Of a stretch of 6,348 bases of DNA, positions 1-6,058 are shown piece by piece. The notes below the pieces were generated by a model, which was not told the origin of the DNA, searched no databases, and saw nothing but the letters and a program-made list of their open reading frames with translations. A program made the position numbers and the translations under genes. Origin of the DNA: Candidatus Thorarchaeota archaeon (GTDB lineage Archaea; Asgardarchaeota; Thorarchaeia; Thorarchaeales; Thorarchaeaceae); NCBI GenBank assembly GCA_016840245.1, contig JAEOST010000773.1:1-6348 (forward strand), in the 5' to 3' direction. The stretch's first letter is position 1. The number at the start of each line of letters is the position of its first letter.

Positions 1-308
1 ACAATCTTCCTGTGCTCCTCACTATCATGGAGAACATGGTCCGTATCCTTCAGTGAACCAAAGCACCCGTTACAGGGGGTGACAATGTCATGACCTCGCG
101 ACTCTGCGAGGGCAATATTTCTACCAGACATGCCTAACCAGTTGTTCTCATCAATGGACTTCAGCACAACAGTACCACAGCATGATGCACCTTCAAAGTC
201 AATGAGCTTGATTCCAAGAGCCTCAGCGACTTGCCGCATTGAGCTCTCATAGTTATTGAAACGATTGGGGATTGCACATCCGAGGAAGACTTCGTAACTC
301 TCTGTCAT
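1..308 (-). CDS. hdrB: Heterodisulfide reductase subunit B (HdrB), N-terminal part, cut by the window edge
   Basis: About 102 codons are visible, reading from ATG at 308 toward position 1; a complete HdrB is usually about 290-300 aa, so roughly a third is present. The translation begins MTESYEVFLGCAIPNRF and carries one complete CCG-type cysteine motif: Cys11, Cys43-Cys44-Gly45 and Cys79-x2-Cys82 (C-x31-CC-x34-CxxC). In HdrB, two such motifs bind the noncubane [4Fe-4S] clusters that cleave the disulfide substrate; the second motif would lie outside the window. The start is firm: the ATG follows the hdrC stop with no gap, and AGGAGGGCGA lies 4 nt upstream. The protein is cytoplasmic, with no signal peptide or membrane segment visible. 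Next to hdrC and hdrA it should be the terminal catalytic subunit. Whether the substrate is CoM-S-S-CoB or another disulfide or acceptor cannot be told here. Confidence 0.93.
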   Translation of the reverse strand, partial: MTESYEVFLGCAIPNRFNNYESSMRQVAEALGIKLIDFEGASCCGTVVLKSIDENNWLGMSGRNIALAESRGHDIVTPCNGCFGSLKDTDHVLHDSEEHRKI

Positions 309-827
309 CTACTCGCCCTCCTGTAGCTTCATGAGCTTCAATTTGTCAAGGACTTTCTTTGTGTCCTCAACATTCAACTCGGGTACATCATCCAGCTCCA
401 AGTCCTCACGCTCCCAATCTGTAGGCGCATAGAGCTTTCCATCTTCATAGAGCGACTTACGAGCAGCTACATAACCAGATGGTGCGATTCCCTTCGCAAA
501 GGCGATGTTTTTCAATCCAAAGATGATGTCTGTGATATCAATGTCCTGCGGACAACGCTCTTGGCATGTATAGCACGTAGTGCATAGCCACACCATATCA
601 GTCAGCAGAGCAGCAGGAAGTCCAAACACTAGCATCCTCATGAGTTCATGGACCTGAATATTCACCTTGTCACTTACTGGACAACCAGCACTGCATTTAG
701 CACACTGGAAACAAGCAGAGAGGTCCTGTCCTCCAAGGAGGCTCGAAACCATCTTTGTGAACTCAGGATCGAGTGCCTTGAACTTCTTTCCTTCAAATGA
801 TTTGAATTGACCCCATGTCTCTGTCAT
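309..827 (-). CDS. hdrC: Heterodisulfide reductase subunit C (HdrC), di-[4Fe-4S] electron-transfer protein
   Basis: A 172-aa protein starting MTETWGQFKSFEGKK. It has two classical four-cysteine motifs, Cys39/42/45/49 (CFQCAKCSAGCP) and Cys82/85/88/92 (CTTCYTCQERCP), which in HdrC bind two [4Fe-4S] clusters that pass electrons between HdrA and HdrB. Length and motif spacing match stand-alone soluble HdrC (about 180 aa). There is no membrane domain, so it is not a QmoC- or HdrE-type fusion. An upstream start at 959 would add 44 residues but would lie deep inside hdrA. The ATG at 827 is preferred because AGGGGGCGAT sits 3 nt upstream and the start lies 1 nt after the hdrA stop (TAA, 831-829). 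The TAG stop abuts the hdrB ATG. The spacing implies one mRNA and coupled, near-stoichiometric translation of the three subunits. Confidence 0.95.
   Translation of the reverse strand: MTETWGQFKSFEGKKFKALDPEFTKMVSSLLGGQDLSACFQCAKCSAGCPVSDKVNIQVHELMRMLVFGLPAALLTDMVWLCTTCYTCQERCPQDIDITDIIFGLKNIAFAKGIAPSGYVAARKSLYEDGKLYAPTDWEREDLELDDVPELNVEDTKKVLDKLKLMKLQEGE
313..322 (-). promoter_or_regulatory. Strong Shine-Dalgarno site of hdrB
   Basis: Read on the minus strand, AGGAGGGCGA lies 4 nt before the hdrB ATG and closely resembles the archaeal anti-SD complement GGAGGTGAT. It is embedded in the last codons of hdrC (Glu-Gly-Glu-stop), so initiation on hdrB is physically tied to termination on hdrC. 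It fixes the hdrB start. Confidence 0.8.
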
Positions 828-828
828 C

Positions 829-3800
829 TTATCGCCCCCTTGGTCGCAACGGACTAGGTCCGAGCTTTGCAGCAAGTTCACTGAACTCCTTGACTTTCTC
901 AGCCCAGATTGGGCCTTCACTAGCACTGATGTGAGTGAACTGCAGTCGTTCAGTCTCAAGACCAGCTTTCTCGATTATCTTCTTTGCAATGGCAAACCTT
1001 CGCTCAAATGCCACGTTACCGTCAACATAATGACAATCACCTATGTGACAACCCGAAACCCACACAAAGTCAGCACCTAAGCGGAATGCCTCAAGGATAT
1101 GAGTCACTGACACTCGTCCTGTACACATCACACGGATGTCACGTACTGTGGTGGGTTGTTGTAGACGGGATACTCCAGCCTGGTCAGCTCCAGCATATGT
1201 ACACCAGTTGCACATTATTGTCAGTATGCGTGGCTGTGTTGGTGGCAAGTCCACCATTGTGGCTCGAATCTGTGAGAGAATCTGGTCGTCAGTGAAGTGC
1301 TTCATGGTGATGGCTCCAGCAGGACACCCAGCACCGCATTTTCCACAACCTTGACAGAGTACGGGATTACTCACAGCATAGTCGTGAGAACCATCTCCCG
1401 GAACAACCTCTATGGCATTGTAGGCACAATTAATCTCACAAGTACCACAACCCACACAGACCTCGGGATCAACCACTGATACGATGGCCTCAGCCTTTCG
1501 AATACCACGGATGAGGGGAGTGAGGGCTCGAGCAGCTGCACCCTGACCCTGTGCAATTGACTCCGCAATGGTCTTGGGTGCTGTTGCAGTTCCAGCTACA
1601 TAGATACCATCAGTCTGGAAGTCAATTGGTCGTAGTTTGGGATGAGCCTCCATAAAGAAGCCTGACATGTTGAGTGGAACTTTGAATAACTCTGAGATCT
1701 GCTTGTTGGAATCCCGTGGAATCATGGCTGATGCAAGGACAACATGGTCCACATCCAGAATCAGTTCGGAGCCAAGTATCTGATCCGTCACTTGAACCTT
1801 GAGGGCCTTATCCTTCCCCTTCTTGACCTTTGGAGGTGAGTCCTTGTCGAACCTGATGAACACCGCACCTTTCTTACGAGCTTCACGATATCGATCTTCT
1901 CCGGAGTAGAATACTCTCAGGTCTCTATAGTAGTGGAAAACACGAGAATTGGGATACTTCTCAAGGAGTTCCAAGGTGTGCTCCAATGCAACGGTACAGC
2001 AAATACCAGAACACCATGTTCGAGACCCCTCTAGACTCTCATCCTCACGAGACCCCGCACAATGGATCACTGCAAATGTCTCTCCATCTTGAAGACCCTC
2101 ACCAGAGTCCAGTCGCTGGTTGAAATCTAGTTCTGTCATCACTTCTGGGAGCTTCTTGAGTCCATAGAGACCCTTCTCCTCAAGTGATGTGGCACCAGTG
2201 GCCACAATGACAACGCCAACCTTGAGTTCTGTCTTCTGCTTACCTGTCTTAATTGTGACATCAAAGTCGCCAATTGAACCCTTTGCGTCAACAACCTCTG
2301 AATCTAGCATGACTTCGATGTTAGGATTGTTCTTGACAAGTTCCTCATACTCAGAAACAATTTGACCAGTAGAAGTAGAATCAAAGTTGACTGTGCGAAT
2401 CTCATTGAGGAGTCCACCCACCTTGTCTTCCTTCTCCACTAGATAGACCTTGAATCCCTTATTGGCAATAACATCAGCGCTAGCCATTCCAGAGACCCCA
2501 GCTCCGATTACAAGAGCAGCTGGTTCAACCTCGGTTGTTGCCTCGACTTGAGGTTCCAGTATTTTCGTTCTGGCTACTGACATCCGCACTAAGTCCATTG
2601 CCTTTGCTGTAGCCTCGTCAGGTTCATTCTGATGTACCCATGAGCAGTGTTCACGGATATTGGCAAGATCGAATAGGTACTTGTTCAAACCTGCCTCTTC
2701 GATTGTTGCTCTGAAGAGAGGTTCGTGAGTTCTGGGAGTACAAGAGGCTACTACAACTCTGTTGAGATTGTGCTCCTTGATTGCATCCTTAATGACAACC
2801 TGAGCGTCTGATGAACACGAGTAGAGTAGATTCTCAGAATATACAACATTGGGTAGTGTGGAGGCATACTGGGTGACCTCAGCTACATCAACTGTGCCAG
2901 CAATGTTGATTCCACATGAACAGATGATGACACCAATCCGTGGTTCAGCAGCCATCAGTTCAAGGTCAGCCTCTGTGAGAATTTCCTCCTCAGGTGCTTT
3001 AGGAATTGTGATATCCAATGCAGCCAATGCTGCTGCTGCACTGCCCTGGGCGACTGAGTCAGGAATGTCTTTTGGTGAGTCACATGCACCACACATGTGG
3101 ACACCTGGTACGCCAGTATCTGCACTCTTCAGAGTTCCCCCAGACCCTTGTAAGAACCCATATTCGTCAGGTTTGACTCCGAGCTTCTCAAAGAGTTCCT
3201 CATTCTTGTTGGGCACCATGGCTGGACAGAGGACAACGAGATCGTATCTGTCTTGAAGAACTGCATGTCCCTTTGCATCACTGTGACGAACGAGTAGGTC
3301 TCTTGTGACCGCGTCTTCATGTATCTCACTTGGGAGACCCTTGACGTAGTTAATCTCGAATTCGGTCTCACCTCGGACTAGAAACTCATCGAACCCTTTC
3401 CCGAAGGCACGCATATCGTTATAGAGAATATCAATGTGTACCTCGGGAGTGTGCTCCTTTGTGATTATTGCCTCCTTTGTTGCATATGTGCAGCAGATAC
3501 GTGAACAGTATGCACAGTGTTTTACATCACGACTTCCAACACATTGGAGGAAAGCTATCTTGTGAGGCTCACGTCCATCAGAGGGTCGCATCACTATTCC
3601 CCCAGTGGGTCCGCTTGCTGACACCATCCGTTCATATTCAAGTGCGCTGACAACATTGGGGAGCCTGCCATAACCATATTCAGGAACAGTTGCAGGATCT
3701 AGAAGATCATAACCTGTAGCCAAGATGATGGATCCTGCATTGATCTCGATTGTTTCATCTGCAATATCAAAATCGATGGCCTCAGCCTTGCAGGTCTTTA

Positions 3801-4287
3801 CGCAGACCATACACTGTATACAGTTCTCAATGTCAATAGTAGCAATATTGGGTACTGCCTGTGGGAATGGAATATAGGCAGCCTTTCGCATCTTGAGGCC
3901 TGCATCGTATTCATTTGGAATCTCAATTGGACAGACTCTCTGACAGTCACCACAGCCTGTGCATTTCTCAGCATCAACTCGACGTGTACGCTTGAGCACC
4001 TTGACTGTGAAATCGCCTTGTTTTCCTGACACATCTAAGACTTCAGAGTATGCCAAAATCTCAATGTTAGGATGTCGAGAACAGTCTACCATCCATGGAC
4101 CTTGGATGCACATAGAACAGTCAAGCGTTGGAAATGTTTTGTCCAACTGACTCATGTGACCTCCAATAGAGGGTAGTTTCTCAACCATGTAGACCTTCGC
4201 ACCCATCTCTGCGAGGTCCAATGCAGCACGCATCCCTGCAATTCCTGCACCGATTATGACTACTGGCCTGTGTTCAGCCTCTACCAT
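829..4287 (-). CDS. hdrA: HdrA-HdrA-MvhD fusion: double FAD/iron-sulfur heterodisulfide reductase subunit A with C-terminal [2Fe-2S] domain
   Basis: The protein is 1152 aa from the ATG at 4287; ordinary HdrA is about 650 aa. Residues below count from that ATG. Module 1 (about 1-430) has FAD motif GAGIAG (13-18), Cys57/60, an inserted ferredoxin with Cys109/112/115/119 and Cys156/159/162/166, a CxxCSRICC segment (about 258-266) and CGACDSPKDIPDS (about 399-411). A classical HdrA N-terminal Fe-S domain follows at about 450-580 (Cys456, 458, 491, 516, 548). Module 2 (about 587-935) has a second GAGVSG (595-600), a matching WCSGICC segment and APKTIAES, but no inserted ferredoxin. Then come a 2x[4Fe-4S] ferredoxin (Cys944/947/950/954 and 978/981/984/988) and an MvhD/FlpD domain (about 1019-1146; CNWC at 1026-1029, Cys1055, Cys1080, Cys1085). 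Family knowledge says HdrA carries the electron-bifurcating flavin and MvhD receives electrons from a hydrogenase or formate dehydrogenase. A GTG at 4299 would add four residues; neither start has a well-spaced SD. It heads the hdrACB operon. QmoA plus QmoB of sulfate reducers is the nearest split analogue. The domain assignments are secure; the physiological partners are not visible. Confidence 0.95.
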   Translation of the reverse strand: MVEAEHRPVVIIGAGIAGMRAALDLAEMGAKVYMVEKLPSIGGHMSQLDKTFPTLDCSMCIQGPWMVDCSRHPNIEILAYSEVLDVSGKQGDFTVKVLKRTRRVDAEKCTGCGDCQRVCPIEIPNEYDAGLKMRKAAYIPFPQAVPNIATIDIENCIQCMVCVKTCKAEAIDFDIADETIEINAGSIILATGYDLLDPATVPEYGYGRLPNVVSALEYERMVSASGPTGGIVMRPSDGREPHKIAFLQCVGSRDVKHCAYCSRICCTYATKEAIITKEHTPEVHIDILYNDMRAFGKGFDEFLVRGETEFEINYVKGLPSEIHEDAVTRDLLVRHSDAKGHAVLQDRYDLVVLCPAMVPNKNEELFEKLGVKPDEYGFLQGSGGTLKSADTGVPGVHMCGACDSPKDIPDSVAQGSAAAALAALDITIPKAPEEEILTEADLELMAAEPRIGVIICSCGINIAGTVDVAEVTQYASTLPNVVYSENLLYSCSSDAQVVIKDAIKEHNLNRVVVASCTPRTHEPLFRATIEEAGLNKYLFDLANIREHCSWVHQNEPDEATAKAMDLVRMSVARTKILEPQVEATTEVEPAALVIGAGVSGMASADVIANKGFKVYLVEKEDKVGGLLNEIRTVNFDSTSTGQIVSEYEELVKNNPNIEVMLDSEVVDAKGSIGDFDVTIKTGKQKTELKVGVVIVATGATSLEEKGLYGLKKLPEVMTELDFNQRLDSGEGLQDGETFAVIHCAGSREDESLEGSRTWCSGICCTVALEHTLELLEKYPNSRVFHYYRDLRVFYSGEDRYREARKKGAVFIRFDKDSPPKVKKGKDKALKVQVTDQILGSELILDVDHVVLASAMIPRDSNKQISELFKVPLNMSGFFMEAHPKLRPIDFQTDGIYVAGTATAPKTIAESIAQGQGAAARALTPLIRGIRKAEAIVSVVDPEVCVGCGTCEINCAYNAIEVVPGDGSHDYAVSNPVLCQGCGKCGAGCPAGAITMKHFTDDQILSQIRATMVDLPPTQPRILTIMCNWCTYAGADQAGVSRLQQPTTVRDIRVMCTGRVSVTHILEAFRLGADFVWVSGCHIGDCHYVDGNVAFERRFAIAKKIIEKAGLETERLQFTHISASEGPIWAEKVKEFSELAAKLGPSPLRPRGR
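831..840 (-). promoter_or_regulatory. Shine-Dalgarno site of hdrC
   Basis: On the minus strand AGGGGGCGAT lies 3 nt before the ATG at 827. It differs from the ideal GGAGGTGAT core at two positions and overlaps the final codons and first stop base of hdrA. It decides the hdrC start in favour of 827 over the longer reading frame opening at 959. Confidence 0.75.
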
Positions 4288-4335
4288 TCCTGAGTTCACT
4301 CCGTGGGTGGTACTGGCGGGAAACTCAAAATGAGT

Positions 4336-4342
4336 GATAAAA
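4336..4342 (-). promoter_or_regulatory. Candidate TATA box for the hdrACB operon
   Basis: TTTTATC on the minus strand is centred about 52 nt before the ATG at 4287. A start of transcription about 26 nt downstream of the box would fall near 4313, giving a leader of about 26 nt to the ATG or about 14 nt to the alternative GTG at 4299. The upstream AAACG is purine-rich, as a BRE would be. The match to the consensus is modest. Confidence 0.4.
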
Positions 4343-4378
4343 CGTTTGTTGTTTGTACGATAGCTACACCGATGAGAT

Positions 4379-4385
4379 GATAAAT
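4379..4385 (+). promoter_or_regulatory. Candidate TATA box for the radical SAM gene
   Basis: GATAAAT is centred about 35 nt before the GTG start at 4417. Transcription would then begin near 4408, leaving a leader of about 9 nt. No clear SD precedes the GTG, which fits a near-leaderless archaeal transcript. The box is a modest consensus match. Confidence 0.4.
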
Positions 4386-4416
4386 CCTGAATCTGACTGT
4401 GAAAGTGTGAAACCCA

Positions 4417-5565
4417 GTGACAACAGAACCAGATTCTGAGAATACGTATTATGGCTATGAACTAGGACCAATTAGGCCACCCAGCGAAGCATATAGCCTG
4501 CTTCTCAGAGTAACACGCAACTGTCACTGGAATCGCTGTGGATTCTGTCCAGTTTACAAAAATGCAACCTTCTCAACCCGCCCCATATCTCATGTAAAGA
4601 GAGACATTGATTTTGTCAGTAAGTATATCGAGATACTTCAAACGACTGGTTCACTGGAGCAGTTTTTCGGAGAGCGAAATAGTTTCGATTTGATAGATTC
4701 AGTAGCATATCGGTCAGCAGTTCTCTGGTACAATCATGGAATGAAATCCGTGTTCATCCAGGACGCGGATAGTCTCATCATACCCCCATCCGATATTATC
4801 GAAATCCTGACTCATCTTCGCGAGAGATTCCCTTCAATCGAGCGTGTAACCTCCTATGCCAGATCAAGCACTGTTGCTAAAATCAATGATGAGGATATGA
4901 GAGCGATAAGTAATGCTGGGTTGAATAGAATACATGTAGGGATGGAATCAGGCTCAGACAATGTCCTAAAGTTGGTCAGGAAGGGTGCTTCCAAGGACAT
5001 TCACATACGTGCTGGACTGAAGGTAGTCGAAGCAGGAATCGAATTATCCGAATATGTTATGCCCGGACTTGGTGGAGTCAAGTTTTCTGAAGAACATGCA
5101 ATCGAAACAGCTGATGCTCTGAATCAGATTGATCCGGACTTCATCCGACTTCGTCAGCTGGCCATACCAAATAATGTGCCCTTATTCACGGAGCAGAGTG
5201 AGGGACGTTTTGTAAAGTGTACTGACATTCAGATTGTCCATGAACTTCGGTTATTCATAGAAAATCTAGAGGGAATCAATAGTCAGATTGTCAGTGATCA
5301 CATCCTCAACCTCTTCCCAGAAATTGATGGTCAACTTCCAAATGACAAAGACAGACTCATCTCCATAATTGACTCATTCTTGGAGTTGGATGTTGAGAAG
5401 CAACTTCTGTATCAACTAGGAAAGAGAATGGGAATATTCCAGTCCCTTAGGGACTTAGAGGATCTTGGAAAGACTGCACAGGTTCAAGTTGCCTTTGACA
5501 ACTATGGAGTGACATCTGAGAATATAGACGAGTTAACAAGTGAGTTAATGAAACGATTCATCTAG
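4417..5565 (+). CDS. Radical SAM protein of unknown substrate (CX4CX2C type)
   Basis: A 382-aa protein. The cluster motif NCHWNRCGFCPVYKN places Cys36, Cys41 and Cys44 in a CX4CX2C spacing, one residue longer than canonical CX3CX2C, with the usual aromatic residue before the last Cys; these should ligate the SAM-binding [4Fe-4S] cluster. Further radical SAM barrel signatures are visible: VFIQDADSL (112-120), HVGMESGSD (173-181) followed by a KG pair, and the strand EYVMPGLGG (212-220). The C-terminal block SDHILNLFPEIDGQLPNDK (293-311) plus an LGKRMGIFQSLRDL stretch is recalled as typical of a widespread uncharacterised family with N-terminal GC(x)YNKCxFC motifs, so the protein looks full length. 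There is no B12-binding domain. The start is GTG at 4417, the first possible one after an in-frame TGA at 4408-4410. It is divergent from the hdr operon and needs reduced ferredoxin or similar for activity, but nothing seen links the two functionally. The substrate is unknown. Confidence 0.9.
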   Translation: MTTEPDSENTYYGYELGPIRPPSEAYSLLLRVTRNCHWNRCGFCPVYKNATFSTRPISHVKRDIDFVSKYIEILQTTGSLEQFFGERNSFDLIDSVAYRSAVLWYNHGMKSVFIQDADSLIIPPSDIIEILTHLRERFPSIERVTSYARSSTVAKINDEDMRAISNAGLNRIHVGMESGSDNVLKLVRKGASKDIHIRAGLKVVEAGIELSEYVMPGLGGVKFSEEHAIETADALNQIDPDFIRLRQLAIPNNVPLFTEQSEGRFVKCTDIQIVHELRLFIENLEGINSQIVSDHILNLFPEIDGQLPNDKDRLISIIDSFLELDVEKQLLYQLGKRMGIFQSLRDLEDLGKTAQVQVAFDNYGVTSENIDELTSELMKRFI

Positions 5566-5573
5566 TCTTTTCT
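5566..5573 (+). terminator. Possible oligo-T terminator after the radical SAM gene
   Basis: TCTTTTCT follows the stop codon at 5563-5565 directly. Archaeal RNA polymerase stops at T-rich stretches on the non-template strand, so this could end the transcript. The tract is short and interrupted, and read-through into 5608-5769 remains possible. Confidence 0.25.
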
Positions 5574-5605
5574 AGAATTCAATATCTAGCTGAAAGGTGA
5601 GACCA

Positions 5606-5640
5606 TTGTGCACTCGAAGTACCGAATAGGGAGTGCACAG
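5606..5640 (+). repeat. Inverted repeat (9-bp stem, 15-nt loop) over a candidate start codon
   Basis: GTGCACTC at 5608-5615 is the exact reverse complement of GAGTGCAC at 5631-5638. The flanking T5607/A5639 extends the stem to 9 bp, and T5606/G5640 could add a wobble pair in RNA. No T-tract follows, so it does not look like a terminator. As RNA it would hide the GTG start at 5608; as DNA it could bind a dimeric regulator. Several repeats of this size and spacing are expected by chance in a window this long, so its position is the only reason to list it. Confidence 0.45.
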
Positions 5641-5769
5641 ATAATTGGGGTTGTCGATTATTCGCAATATCCGTGGATAAACCGTGAATCATTGGCGCCA
5701 ACCCTTGAAGTTCTATCAGTGAAGACTACTGGAGTTATATATTATCCAGATAACATCCAGATATTATGA
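5608..5769 (+). CDS. Candidate small protein, 53 aa, unknown function
   Basis: An open frame of 54 codons begins with GTG at 5608, preceded 6 nt upstream by GGTGAG (5597-5602), a fair SD match. It ends in a TGA at 5767-5769 that overlaps the ATG of the next small frame as ATGA, the usual layout of translationally coupled genes. The product starts (M)HSKYRIGSAQIIGVVDYSQ and ends TGVIYYPDNIQIL; it has alternating hydrophobic stretches, no Cys, no signal peptide and no motif I recognise. Against it: a frame of this length is not rare by chance, its start codon lies inside a 9-bp inverted repeat, and a strong TATA box sits within its last codons. It could be a genuine small gene, a remnant, or the front part of a frame-broken gene continued by 5766-5891. 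Confidence 0.38.
   Translation: MHSKYRIGSAQIIGVVDYSQYPWINRESLAPTLEVLSVKTTGVIYYPDNIQIL
5735..5744 (+). promoter_or_regulatory. TATA box for the 41-aa gene, leaderless geometry
   Basis: TTATATATTA is a near-ideal archaeal TATA box. Its centre lies about 26-27 nt before the ATG at 5766, so transcription would start at or within a base of that ATG, giving a leaderless mRNA. No SD precedes the ATG, which agrees. The box also lies in the last codons of the 53-aa candidate (Val-Ile-Tyr-Tyr), so the A/T run could be coding sequence instead. Confidence 0.6.
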
Positions 5770-5891
5770 AGGCTACCAGACTCTACACACGTGCATACTT
5801 AGCAAGGATTAAGTCGCGGGAGCCAAATGTCCAAGTCGAGGACATGTCTAAGATAGAGATACGTTTTGATCCGAAGATGGCCGCAAAGTAG
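5766..5891 (+). CDS. Candidate small basic protein, 41 aa, unknown function
   Basis: The frame ATG 5766 to TAG 5889-5891 encodes 41 residues beginning MKATRLYTRAYLARIKSRE, then an acidic patch (VQVEDMSKIEI) and a basic end (RFDPKMAAK). Three further Arg or Lys residues occur in the first 18 positions after the initial Lys-Arg, and the N-terminal half could form an amphipathic helix. There is no Cys, membrane segment or signal peptide. I do not recognise a family. Support comes from the strong TATA box placed for a leaderless transcript and from the ATGA overlap with the preceding frame. The two supports point to different expression modes (own promoter versus coupling), and both may operate. 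It could also be the displaced C-terminal part of one protein begun at 5608. Confidence 0.5.
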   Translation: MKATRLYTRAYLARIKSREPNVQVEDMSKIEIRFDPKMAAK

Positions 5892-6021
5892 ACAATCACC
5901 TCATCAGATATTGGTTATTTCGTCTTCTGAAGTATTTTGAACTGTTATGTGGTCTTATGACCCAAAACCAACCATATGAGCAGAGATAGGAAGCAAGCTT
6001 CTGTATTCTATTTCATGGTCA

Positions 6022-6030
6022 TTATATATA
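6022..6030 (+). promoter_or_regulatory. TATA box of the secreted-protein gene
   Basis: TTATATATA lies 29-37 nt before the ATG at 6059. With the usual spacing, transcription would begin near 6052, a leader of only about 7 nt. GGTGAT (6050-6055) sits 3 nt before the ATG and would serve as SD if transcription starts a few bases earlier. Confidence 0.65.
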
Positions 6031-6058
6031 CACCAGAGAATGTTGTTTTGGTGATTCA

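Noticed and set aside
828..959. N-terminal extension of HdrC starting at 959
   Set aside because: It would overlap hdrA by 131 nt, looks unlike HdrC, and the ATG at 827 has a strong SD and the expected N-terminus.
984..1479. Plus-strand open frames antisense to the 3' part of hdrA
   Set aside because: They lie opposite the conserved ferredoxin and MvhD domains, have no promoter or SD, and their products resemble nothing.
2849..3256. Plus-strand 135-codon open frame
   Set aside because: It is a shadow of the conserved end of HdrA module 1 and the following Fe-S domain on the other strand.
829..4287. Annotation as a Qmo (quinone-interacting) complex
   Set aside because: The domain split resembles QmoA plus QmoB, but the partners are separate soluble HdrC and HdrB and no membrane QmoC-like protein is present.
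4288..4299. GTG start at 4299 for HdrA
   Set aside because: It adds only four residues (MNSG). The ATG at 4287 gives the usual HdrA beginning. Not excluded, since neither start has a well-placed SD.
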